The notes under the pieces were generated by a model. It made no database searches. It worked only from the letters and a program-made list of their open reading frames with translations, and was not told where the DNA came from. From CAVVST01 sp963750995 (GTDB lineage Bacteria; Acidobacteriota; Vicinamibacteria; Vicinamibacterales; UBA2999), in contig CAVVST010000005.1 in assembly GCA_963750995.1 (NCBI GenBank), positions 558,001-622,000 of the forward strand: a stretch of 64,000 nt of DNA. Reading direction: 5' to 3'. Positions 55,515 through 62,977 of this stretch are shown here, in pieces. Positions within the stretch are counted from its first letter, which is position 1; each line of letters starts with the position of its first letter. Both the position numbers and the translations under genes were made by a program.

Positions 55515-58220
55515 ATGACAGATATCACCGGACTCGGTCTCCTCACGACCGATCGCGACCTCGTGGTCCGCAGCTGGAACACGTGGCTCGCCGACGCCAC
55601 CGGCATCGACGAACAGGCCGCGCAGGGCCGCTCCCTGCTCGACCTGCTGCCGGCCGAACGGCGCGATCTGTACCGCGATCTGTTTGCCGAGGTGCTCCAG
55701 ACGGGCGCCTCCCGCGTGCTGGCGCCCGCGTTCCACCACTACCTGATTTCGTGTTCCCCGCGAACGCCGTCGGCGCATTTCGACCAGATGCAGCAGCGCG
55801 TCACCGTCGCGCCGTTGCAAGCCGATGCCGGCGTCGCTGGATTGGTGGTGACGATCGAAGACGTCACCGAACGGCTGGACGAGTACCGATCACAGACGGC
55901 ACGCCTCGAGGAACGCCCCACCGCCAGCGAGGCGCTGCCAGCGGTCGGCGCGAACGACTGGCGCCTGCGCGGGACGGCCGTGCGCGTCCTGCGCCAGTCG
56001 GCGTCCCGTGATGAAATCGCCCACCTGCTCGAGAGCCTGCAGCGCGAACACCACGACCTGAACCTGCTGAGCAGCGCGCTGCAGGTGCTGATCGCCGCGG
56101 GCCGCGATGTCGTGACGCCGCTCGTCGCACTCCTGTCGGATCCGAATCCGAATCTCCGAATGCACGCCGCGCTCGCGCTCGGCCAGCTGCAGGACGCCGC
56201 GGCGCTGCCGGCGCTGATTACGGCGCTGGACGACGCCGACGCCAATGTGCGGTTCCACGCCATCGAGGCGATCGGACGCGCGCCGGCGCCGGAAGCGGTC
56301 GAGCCGCTGGCGCGGATTGCGGCCTCAGGCGACTTCTTCCTGGCGTTTCCGGCGGTCGACGCCCTTGCGCGCACCGACGACGCGCGCGTCGGTCCGAGCC
56401 TGTTGAGCTTGCTGTCGAACGAGTTACTGCGCCCCGCGGTGGTTGACGCGCTGGCGGCACTGGGCGACGAGGAGTGCGTGGCGCCGCTCGTCGCGCTGCT
56501 GAACGCCCCGGAGGGCGAGGCTGGGCCGGTGGCGGCAGCGCTGGCGCAGATTCGCCGCCGGTACGAGGAGACCTACGGCGCGGGCGAACAGATCGTCTCG
56601 CTCGCGCGTGAAGCCATCACTGCCAACGGCGTCGCGCGGCTCGCCTCCGCGGTCCGCACGCGCGAAACCCCCGTCGGACCGCTGATCACGGTGCTCGGCT
56701 GGATGGGAACCGATGCCGCCGACGTCGTCTCGGCCGTCGGTGATCCAGAGGTGCAAGCCGAAACGACCGAGGCGGTCCTGCAACTCGGCCGGCGCGCCGT
56801 CGCCCCACTCATCGCCGTGGCGCGCGACGGCGAGCGTGCGGCCCGCCTCGCGGCCGTCGGGCTCCTCGGCCGTCTGGGAGACCCCGAAGCCTTCGGGGTC
56901 CTGAGCGACCTGCTTGCCGCCGCCGACGCCGACCTGGTCGCCGCGGCGGCGGGCGCGCTGGCCACCATCGGGGATCCGCGGGCGCTCGAACGCCTCCTGC
57001 TCCTCTTCGCTCACGAACACCCGGCGGTGAGACAGGCGGCAATCGCCGCCGTGAATTCACTCGGCGCCGGCGGCGCCAGCCTGCTCGTGCGCGAGCGGCT
57101 GCGCGACGCGGATCCGCATGTGCGCGAATGCGCGATTCGCGTCGCCGGGTACTTCGGCTTCGACGAATGCGTCCCCGAGCTCATGAACGCGCTCGATGCG
57201 CTCGAGGAAGACGTCAGACGGGCCGCGATTGAGCAGCTTCCGGTCATCAGCACCGCGGGCGCGATCGATCGCCTTGTCTCCGCCCTTCGCACCGAGACCC
57301 CCCGCAACCGTGCGGCGGCCGCGCACGCCGCCAGGGCGGCCGACGGACCGGCACTCGACAGTCCCCTGCTCGATGCGATGCGCGATCAGGACGCCTGGGT
57401 CCGGTACTTCGCCGCGAAAAGCCTTGGACAGCGCGGGCGATCCCCGAAGGGAGCGGCTGACGTCCTGGCATCGGTCGCCCTGACCGACCGCGCACCTCAG
57501 GCACGGATTGCCGCGATCGAAGCGCTCGGCGTCCTGGATCCGAATGCCGCGTTTCCCGTCGCCGAGCAGTTGATCTCGGAACCGGACGAGGACCTGGCCT
57601 GCGCCGCACTGACCGCGATCGCGGCGGCGGCCGATGCCCGCAGCGACACCTTGATCGAGCAGGCGGTCCGATCGGGCAGTCCTGCACTGCGCGCCTGTGC
57701 CATCCGGGCGCTGGGGGCGCGGCGGACGATTGCGGCGGTGGACGCGCTGGCGTGGGCGACGCGGGTCGGCGATCCGGCAGACCAGGCGGCCGCCGCGGCC
57801 GAAGCACTTGGGACCATCATCGCGGCGGCCGACAGCGAGGTACGCGGCGCAGCCGTCGCCGCGCTGGTCGATCTTGGCTCGGACGCTGCGCGGCGCGAAG
57901 CCGCCGTCGGCCAGCTCGTGCGCGTGCCCGCTGACGGGATCCCGGAGGTGGCCCAGGCGCTCGCGGCGCCCTGGCCCGGCGTGCGCCTCACCGCCGTGGA
58001 CGCGCTGGCGCGCATGCGTCACCCTCGCGCGTCAGCAGCCCTGGCGGCGGCGCTGCGGGACGCCGATCCGTCGGTGCGCGCCGCCGCCGTGTTCGGCTTC
58101 GGACGCCTCGGGACACCATCGATCGCCTCGACGATTGCCGCCCTGCGAGACGATGATCCCGACGCCGCGGTCAGGCACCGCGCCGCCGCCGTCTGCCAGC
58201 GTCACGGGTGGACGCGATGA
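55515..58220 (+). CDS. PAS domain fused to a long HEAT-repeat solenoid
   Basis: 901 residues. Residues 5-120 form a PAS domain (LLTTDRDLVVRSWNTWLADA, ending VVTIEDVTERLDEYR) closely similar to that of the hybrid kinase at the end of this operon. From about residue 150 to the end come some 20 HEAT or PBS-lyase-type repeats of about 31 residues (LIAAGRDVVTPLVALLSDPN, RMHAALALGQLQDAAALPAL, VRFHAIEAIGRAPAPEAVEP). Such solenoids are protein-binding scaffolds. Placed between the MCP and cheR genes, it may give the sensorless receptor its input or organise the array. No enzymatic motif is seen. Confidence 0.88.
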   Translation: MTDITGLGLLTTDRDLVVRSWNTWLADATGIDEQAAQGRSLLDLLPAERRDLYRDLFAEVLQTGASRVLAPAFHHYLISCSPRTPSAHFDQMQQRVTVAPLQADAGVAGLVVTIEDVTERLDEYRSQTARLEERPTASEALPAVGANDWRLRGTAVRVLRQSASRDEIAHLLESLQREHHDLNLLSSALQVLIAAGRDVVTPLVALLSDPNPNLRMHAALALGQLQDAAALPALITALDDADANVRFHAIEAIGRAPAPEAVEPLARIAASGDFFLAFPAVDALARTDDARVGPSLLSLLSNELLRPAVVDALAALGDEECVAPLVALLNAPEGEAGPVAAALAQIRRRYEETYGAGEQIVSLAREAITANGVARLASAVRTRETPVGPLITVLGWMGTDAADVVSAVGDPEVQAETTEAVLQLGRRAVAPLIAVARDGERAARLAAVGLLGRLGDPEAFGVLSDLLAAADADLVAAAAGALATIGDPRALERLLLLFAHEHPAVRQAAIAAVNSLGAGGASLLVRERLRDADPHVRECAIRVAGYFGFDECVPELMNALDALEEDVRRAAIEQLPVISTAGAIDRLVSALRTETPRNRAAAAHAARAADGPALDSPLLDAMRDQDAWVRYFAAKSLGQRGRSPKGAADVLASVALTDRAPQARIAAIEALGVLDPNAAFPVAEQLISEPDEDLACAALTAIAAAADARSDTLIEQAVRSGSPALRACAIRALGARRTIAAVDALAWATRVGDPADQAAAAAEALGTIIAAADSEVRGAAVAALVDLGSDAARREAAVGQLVRVPADGIPEVAQALAAPWPGVRLTAVDALARMRHPRASAALAAALRDADPSVRAAAVFGFGRLGTPSIASTIAALRDDDPDAAVRHRAAAVCQRHGWTR

Positions 58221-59092
58221 CTTACTCCGCCACATCCCGTGCCTTGCCCGGCAGCGCGCATGCCGGCATCCGGATTCCGGACCGGACGCTGCCGCTCATT
58301 CGCGACCTCGTCCACGACCGAACCGGCCTTCACTACGACGATGGCCGGCTGGATGTCATCGCGGATCGGTTGACGCCGCTCGCGGCCGCCAGGGGGTTCG
58401 ATTCCCTGCTCGACTACTACTACCTCCTGAAGTACGACGAGCAGGCGGACGAGGAGTGGGTGCGTGCGATCGACGCGTTGTCAGTGCGGGAGACCTATTT
58501 CTGGCGTGAATTCGACCAGGTACGGGCGCTGACCGACGCCATCATGCCGCGGCTGGCGCGGCTGCACCGTCGCGCGATCCGCATCTGGAGTCTCCCCTGC
58601 GCCACCGGGGAGGAACCGCTGTCCATCGCCATGGCGCTGACCGAATCGGGCTGGTTCGGCCGCGCGCCGATTGAGCTGCATGCGGCGGATGCGAGCGGAG
58701 CGGCGCTTGCCCGCGCGCGGCTGGGGCGGTTTGGGTTGCGATCGTTCCGCCAGCTGCCGGCCGAGCTCCGCGAGCGGTACTTCGACCACGACGCGAGCGC
58801 CGGCGAATGGGTGGCGCGCCAGGCTCTTCACGATCGCGTGTCGTCGTGGCACCGGATCAACGTCATGCAGCCTGACGATCTCCGCGGGCTTCAGGGCGCC
58901 GATGTCATCTTCTGCCGGAATCTTTTCATTTACTTCCGGGAGGCCGGTGTTCGCCAGGTCGTGACCGGCCTGGCGGGGCTGATGTCATCGCCCGGTTTTC
59001 TGTGCGTGGGCGCCGCAGAGTCGTTGCTGCGGCTGGGGACGCCGTTCGAGCTGCAGGACATCGGGGGGGCGTACGTGTACGTAAAGTCATGA
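58217..59092 (+). CDS. cheR: Chemotaxis methyltransferase CheR
   Basis: SAM-dependent methylation of receptor glutamates. 291 residues from ATG 58217, overlapping the previous stop by ATGA. N-terminal helical domain (LIRDLVHDRTGLHYDDGRLD), then the Rossmann part: SVRETYFWREFDQVRAL, IWSLPCATGEEPLSIAMALT (SAM site), LHAADASGAALARAR and DVIFCRNLFIYF. Partner of the CheB encoded next. Confidence 0.95.
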   Translation: MTYSATSRALPGSAHAGIRIPDRTLPLIRDLVHDRTGLHYDDGRLDVIADRLTPLAAARGFDSLLDYYYLLKYDEQADEEWVRAIDALSVRETYFWREFDQVRALTDAIMPRLARLHRRAIRIWSLPCATGEEPLSIAMALTESGWFGRAPIELHAADASGAALARARLGRFGLRSFRQLPAELRERYFDHDASAGEWVARQALHDRVSSWHRINVMQPDDLRGLQGADVIFCRNLFIYFREAGVRQVVTGLAGLMSSPGFLCVGAAESLLRLGTPFELQDIGGAYVYVKS

Positions 59093-60132
59093 ACACGGTC
59101 ATCAAGGTACTCGTCGTCGACGATTCTGCCTACGTGCGCAAGGTCGTCGCGCAGATGCTGTCGCGCAGTCCGTTCATCGAGGTCGCGGCGACGGCGCGAG
59201 ACGGCCGCGAGGCGCTCGAACTGGCAGACGAGATCCAGCCGGACGTGATCACCTGCGATCTCAACATGCCGGAGATGGGGGGCGTCGCGTTCGTGCAGGC
59301 GCAGATGGAACGCCGGCCGGTCCCGATCATCATCATCAGCGTCGCCAATGGCGTCGGGGAGCAGGTGCTGGCGGCGCTCGATGCCGGAGCCATCGACTTT
59401 CTCCAGAAGCCGACCGCCCTTGCCAGCGACCGCCTGCTCGACATGGGCGATGAGCTGGTGCAGAAGGTCAAGGCCGCCGCGCACGCACCGATGCGTGTCG
59501 CGGAGCCCGTGGCCGCCGGAAGCGCTGCGTGGGCCGAGCCGGCGAGCAGACCCGCAGGACTCGGCGCGGTTGACGTGGTGGTCATCGGCATTTCGACCGG
59601 TGGTCCGCAGGCACTGAAGGCGCTCATGCCGCGCCTGCCCAAGGATCTCCACGTGCCTGTCTGCATCGTGCTGCACATGCCGCAGGGGTATACCGAGCTC
59701 TACGCGGCCAAGCTCAACGAGGTGACGCCGATGACGGTAAAAGAGGCGGCGGAAGGTGACGTACTGAGGCCAGGCCTCGCCCTGCTGGCGCCTGCCGGAC
59801 GCCACCTCACGTTCAGGCGCCGCGCCGACCGTGTCGTCTGCCACCTCGACATACGGCCCCTGGACACGCTGCACCGCCCCTCGGTGGACGTCATGTTTCA
59901 GTCGGCTGCCGAGACATATGGGGCGCGGACGCTTGGCGTCGTCATGACGGGCATGGGCTCCGACGGGCGGGAAGGCGCCGCCTGGATCAAAGGCGCGGGC
60001 GGGCGAATACTTACCGAAGCAGAATCGTCATGCGTCGTCTATGGTATGCCCCGGTCGGTATCCGAAGCCGGGCTGAGCGACGCGTCGATTCCACTTGCGG
60101 ATATGGCTGAGGCGATCCTGGAGCTCGTATGA
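59089..60132 (+). CDS. cheB: Chemotaxis methylesterase CheB
   Basis: 347 residues. ATG 59089 overlaps the cheR stop. Receiver domain with Asp57 (VITCDLNMPEMGG), then the esterase domain with the catalytic triad: Ser169 in IGISTGGPQALK, His196 in VLHMPQGY and Asp292 in TGMGSDGREGA. Both domains appear functional. Its presence with CheR implies that the soluble MCP undergoes reversible methylation. Confidence 0.96.
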   Translation: MNTVIKVLVVDDSAYVRKVVAQMLSRSPFIEVAATARDGREALELADEIQPDVITCDLNMPEMGGVAFVQAQMERRPVPIIIISVANGVGEQVLAALDAGAIDFLQKPTALASDRLLDMGDELVQKVKAAAHAPMRVAEPVAAGSAAWAEPASRPAGLGAVDVVVIGISTGGPQALKALMPRLPKDLHVPVCIVLHMPQGYTELYAAKLNEVTPMTVKEAAEGDVLRPGLALLAPAGRHLTFRRRADRVVCHLDIRPLDTLHRPSVDVMFQSAAETYGARTLGVVMTGMGSDGREGAAWIKGAGGRILTEAESSCVVYGMPRSVSEAGLSDASIPLADMAEAILELV

Positions 60133-60497
60133 GTGAAAAGATCCTCGTTGTCGACGATTCGGGCCTTGCCCGCCGCCGGGTCCGCGGAATCCTGGAAGAG
60201 GCGGGGTACGAGGTCGTCGAGGCTGAAGACGGCATGGCCGCGCTCGAGCGCTACCACGTGGACCGGCCGGACCTGGTCGTACTGGATCTGGTTATGAAGG
60301 GAATGTACGGCATGGACGTGCTCGGCAAGCTCCGCGAGATCGACGGCCTGGCGCGCGTGATTGTCGCCTCCGCCGACGTGCAGTTGTCATCGCACGAAAT
60401 GGCCGCGCAGGCCGGCGCCGCCGGCTTCGTCACCAAGCCCATCGATGCCGACCAGCTTCTCAGCCTGGTTCGCTCGACGCTGGGGAGCGACAAGTGA
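60129..60497 (+). CDS. Second CheY-like response regulator
   Basis: 122-residue single receiver: ILVVDDSGLARRRVRGILEE, phospho-Asp53 in LVVLDLVMKGMYG, AGFVTKPID with the conserved Lys. The Asp-plus-4 region and the long loop differ from the first CheY, so it may serve as a phosphate sink or a separate output. Overlaps cheB and cheC by ATGA and GTGA. Confidence 0.92.
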   Translation: MSEKILVVDDSGLARRRVRGILEEAGYEVVEAEDGMAALERYHVDRPDLVVLDLVMKGMYGMDVLGKLREIDGLARVIVASADVQLSSHEMAAQAGAAGFVTKPIDADQLLSLVRSTLGSDK

Positions 60498-61117
60498 CGC
60501 TTACAGAAATCCAGCGGGACGCGCTCGTCGAGCTCTTGAATATCGGCTTCGGCCGGGCCGGGGCATCGCTGTCGAAGCTGACCGGTCAGCGCATCCTGCT
60601 CGAGGTCCCGGTCGTCGACATCCATCCCGTTTCCCAGCTCGACGCCTCGCTCAAGAAGGTGGGTGCCGGCAACGTCGCGAGCGTGCACCAGGTGTTCAGC
60701 GGTCCGGTTGGCGGCGATGCGCTGCTGATCCTGGACCCGCAGGCGGCCTCGACGCTGAAGGAACTGCTGACGGACGAACCCGCGCTGCCGCTCGAGCTCG
60801 ACGCTTCGTCCAGGGAGGTGTTGACGGAAGTCGGCAACATCCTGCTCAACGCGTGCATCGGCACGTTCGGCAATCTGCTCAGAGTGCCCATGTCGTTCTC
60901 CGTTCCCGACATCGACGTGGCCACACTGCGCACAGTGGTCGCGAAGCTGATCGCGAGCGGTAACGCCATGCGGTACGCGCTGGTCGTGACCGCGGGCTTC
61001 AGGCTGCGGGACGCTTCGGTGACCGGCTATGTCGTCATTGTGCTGACGGTGCAGTCGTTGACCCGGCTGCTGATCGCCGTTGAAGAGTGGGTTGTGCGGG
61101 AGGAACGGCTGTCATGA
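60494..61117 (+). CDS. cheC: CheY-phosphate phosphatase CheC
   Basis: 207 residues, GTG start. Both CheC active-site repeats are intact: DALVELLNIG with Glu13 and Asn16, and SREVLTEVGNILLNA with Glu112 and Asn115. It should dephosphorylate one or both CheY proteins of the operon. No CheD gene, its usual partner, is visible. Overlaps the kinase start. Confidence 0.93.
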   Translation: MTLTEIQRDALVELLNIGFGRAGASLSKLTGQRILLEVPVVDIHPVSQLDASLKKVGAGNVASVHQVFSGPVGGDALLILDPQAASTLKELLTDEPALPLELDASSREVLTEVGNILLNACIGTFGNLLRVPMSFSVPDIDVATLRTVVAKLIASGNAMRYALVVTAGFRLRDASVTGYVVIVLTVQSLTRLLIAVEEWVVREERLS

Positions 61118-62715
61118 CGGAGCGCCTCGACGACATCGCCACCGTCGAATCGGCCATGCTGGAGTGGGCGCAGAATCATGGCGACCGCGGGGTCTTTACC
61201 ACCGACACCAGCCTGCGGGTCCAGAGTTGGAACTCGTGGCTCGCGATAGCGACCGGGCTGCCGCCGGCGAAAGCGATCGGCCAGCCGCTGTTGGAACTAT
61301 TTCCCTCGCTGGTTGAACGAGGCCTTGACCAGGCCTACCAGGAAGCCTTGACCGGGCAGGTCAAGATCCTTTCACATTCTCTACACCGGTTCATCCTTCC
61401 GTCCGCCACCGGTGACGAACAGATGCCGCAGCGCGGACAGATCAGCCCGCTCGCCGGCAAGGGCCGCGTTGTCGGCACGCTGACGATTGTCGAAGATGTC
61501 AGCGAGCGCGTGGCGACTGAACGCGAGCTCCGCGCCCGGATCGCGGCGGCCGAGCGCGCACGTGTCACAGCGGAGACGGCGTCGCGCGTCAAGGACGAGT
61601 TCCTGGCCACGTTGTCGCACGAGATCCGTACTCCGCTGAACGCCGTTCTTGGCTGGACCCAGATTCTGCAGTCGCGCGACTTCGACAAAGAAACCGTCCG
61701 GCGCGCGATCGAAGTGATCGACCGCAACGCATCCGCTCAGCTCACGCTCATCTCCGACATGCTCGACATGGCGAGAATCGCCACCGGCAAGATTCGGCTC
61801 GAGGTCGTCGACCTTGACGTCGCCACGATCGTCGGCTCGGCGATGGACGCCGTCCAGCCGGCGGCGGCGGCGAAGAATGTGAAGCTCCTCACGGACTTCG
61901 CTGCGGACCTCCCGACAGTACGCGCCGACCGCGACCGGCTGCTGCAGGTGATCTGGAACCTGCTCTCGAACGCGGTGAAGTTCACCGATCCGGGCGGGCA
62001 GGTGACGGTGCGGGCCACCGGCAGCGGCAACGCAGTCTGCCTCACGGTTTCAGACACGGGCCACGGCATCCCGGCCCAGTTCCTCCCGCAGGTGTTCGAG
62101 CGGTTCAAGCAGGCCGACGCCTCGTCCGCGCGGCGCCACGGTGGCCTCGGCCTGGGGCTGGCGCTGGTGCGCGAACTGGTTGAAATGCATGGCGGCACGG
62201 TAAAGGCCGAGAGCCCGGGCGTCGGCCAGGGCAGCACGTTCACGGTCATGCTGCCGATCACGCGCGCCGGCGCGTCTGCCACGACGCCACTGGCAACGGC
62301 CGCTGCCTCGATGCCGTCGCTCGGCGGGATCCGCGTGCTCGTGGTCGAGGACGAAGCAGACGCCCGAGAGATCCTGGTGCAATCGCTCACCGACGTAGGT
62401 GCCGCCGTCACCGCGGTCACCTGCGCGCGCGAAGCACTCGCCGCGCTCCGCGACGACGGCACCACGCACACCGACGTGGTGATCACCGACATCGGCATGC
62501 CCGACCACGACGGTTATAGCCTGCTGCAGGAACTGAGGAAGCTGCCGGAGGGACAGGGAGGCCGGGTCCCCGCAATTGCCGTGACCGCCTACGCCACGGT
62601 GGAGGACCGCCGGCGCGCGCTCGCGGCGGGATTCGTGGCCCACATCGCCAAACCGTTCGCGCCGAAGGCGCTCATCGCCACCATCGTCCGGGCGGTCGCC
62701 GCGCGGTCAGCTTAG
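61114..62715 (+). CDS. PAS hybrid histidine kinase closing the chemosensory operon
   Basis: 533 residues, cytoplasmic. PAS domain at about 25-135 (GVFTTDTSLRVQSWNSWLAI to TIVEDVSERVATE), a coiled linker, HisKA with H-box EFLATLSHEIRTPLNAVLG, a full HATPase (VIWNLLSNAVKFTD, VSDTGHGIPAQF, GGLGLGLALVREL), and a C-terminal receiver (VLVVEDEADAREI; VVITDIGMPDHDG; HIAKPFAPK). Its PAS is a sister of the one in the PAS/HEAT protein. Having a second, separate kinase in the operon suggests cross-talk with CheA or its receivers. The start overlaps the cheC stop. Confidence 0.94.
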   Translation: MTERLDDIATVESAMLEWAQNHGDRGVFTTDTSLRVQSWNSWLAIATGLPPAKAIGQPLLELFPSLVERGLDQAYQEALTGQVKILSHSLHRFILPSATGDEQMPQRGQISPLAGKGRVVGTLTIVEDVSERVATERELRARIAAAERARVTAETASRVKDEFLATLSHEIRTPLNAVLGWTQILQSRDFDKETVRRAIEVIDRNASAQLTLISDMLDMARIATGKIRLEVVDLDVATIVGSAMDAVQPAAAAKNVKLLTDFAADLPTVRADRDRLLQVIWNLLSNAVKFTDPGGQVTVRATGSGNAVCLTVSDTGHGIPAQFLPQVFERFKQADASSARRHGGLGLGLALVRELVEMHGGTVKAESPGVGQGSTFTVMLPITRAGASATTPLATAAASMPSLGGIRVLVVEDEADAREILVQSLTDVGAAVTAVTCAREALAALRDDGTTHTDVVITDIGMPDHDGYSLLQELRKLPEGQGGRVPAIAVTAYATVEDRRRALAAGFVAHIAKPFAPKALIATIVRAVAARSA

Positions 62716-62895
62716 ATAAGCAGGTCGACGTAGAGTCGGACCTTCAGGTCCGCCTTTGGACCGCCAATCCGCCAGCGTCGTCGATGTGATGCCGAATTCC
62801 CGCTCCAGCCCTGGAATGTCGGCGTCATAGCCGACCCGATCGAACCACCACTCCAGCATCGCCGCCACCAGCGCCTCCCTGCTGTCCGGTCGCAC
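62707..62895 (-). CDS. Small hypothetical protein between REP-like repeats
   Basis: 62 residues from a GTG at 62895. It contains EALVAAMLEWWFDRVGYDAD and a possible helix-turn-helix (LEREFGITSTTLADWRSKGG). The last 15 or so residues are read from the REP-like unit at 62730, and the stop lies inside the end of the hybrid kinase gene. No ribosome site is evident. It might be a real passenger gene of a repeat-bounded element, or a chance frame; I lean slightly to real because of the amphipathic helices. Confidence 0.4.
   Translation of the reverse strand: MRPDSREALVAAMLEWWFDRVGYDADIPGLEREFGITSTTLADWRSKGGPEGPTLRRPAYLS
62730..62758 (+). repeat. REP-like palindrome, GTAG head
   Basis: GTAGAGTCGGACC-TTCA-GGTCCGCC, 14 bp after the hybrid kinase stop. 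It pairs in inverted orientation with the unit at 62934-62959, heads at the outer ends. Confidence 0.75.
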
Positions 62896-62933
62896 CGCTG
62901 ATGAGAACGCGTTTCGTTGTCGCCGTCGTCTTC

Positions 62934-62959
62934 AAGCGGACCTGAAGGTCCGCCTCTAC
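62934..62959 (-). repeat. REP-like palindrome, GTAG head, minus orientation
   Basis: On the minus strand: GTAGAGGCGGACC-TTCA-GGTCCGCTTG. Together with the unit at 62730 it brackets a 230 bp segment that holds the 62-residue ORF. It lies 18 bp after the dctP stop. Confidence 0.75.
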
Positions 62960-62977
62960 GATGGTCCGGTCCGGGTT

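Noticed and set aside
50568..62715. Flagellar chemotaxis locus
   Set aside because: No flagellar, motor or fliM/fliN-type gene is in the window, and the receptor is soluble. Only a distant pilT hints at pilus control.
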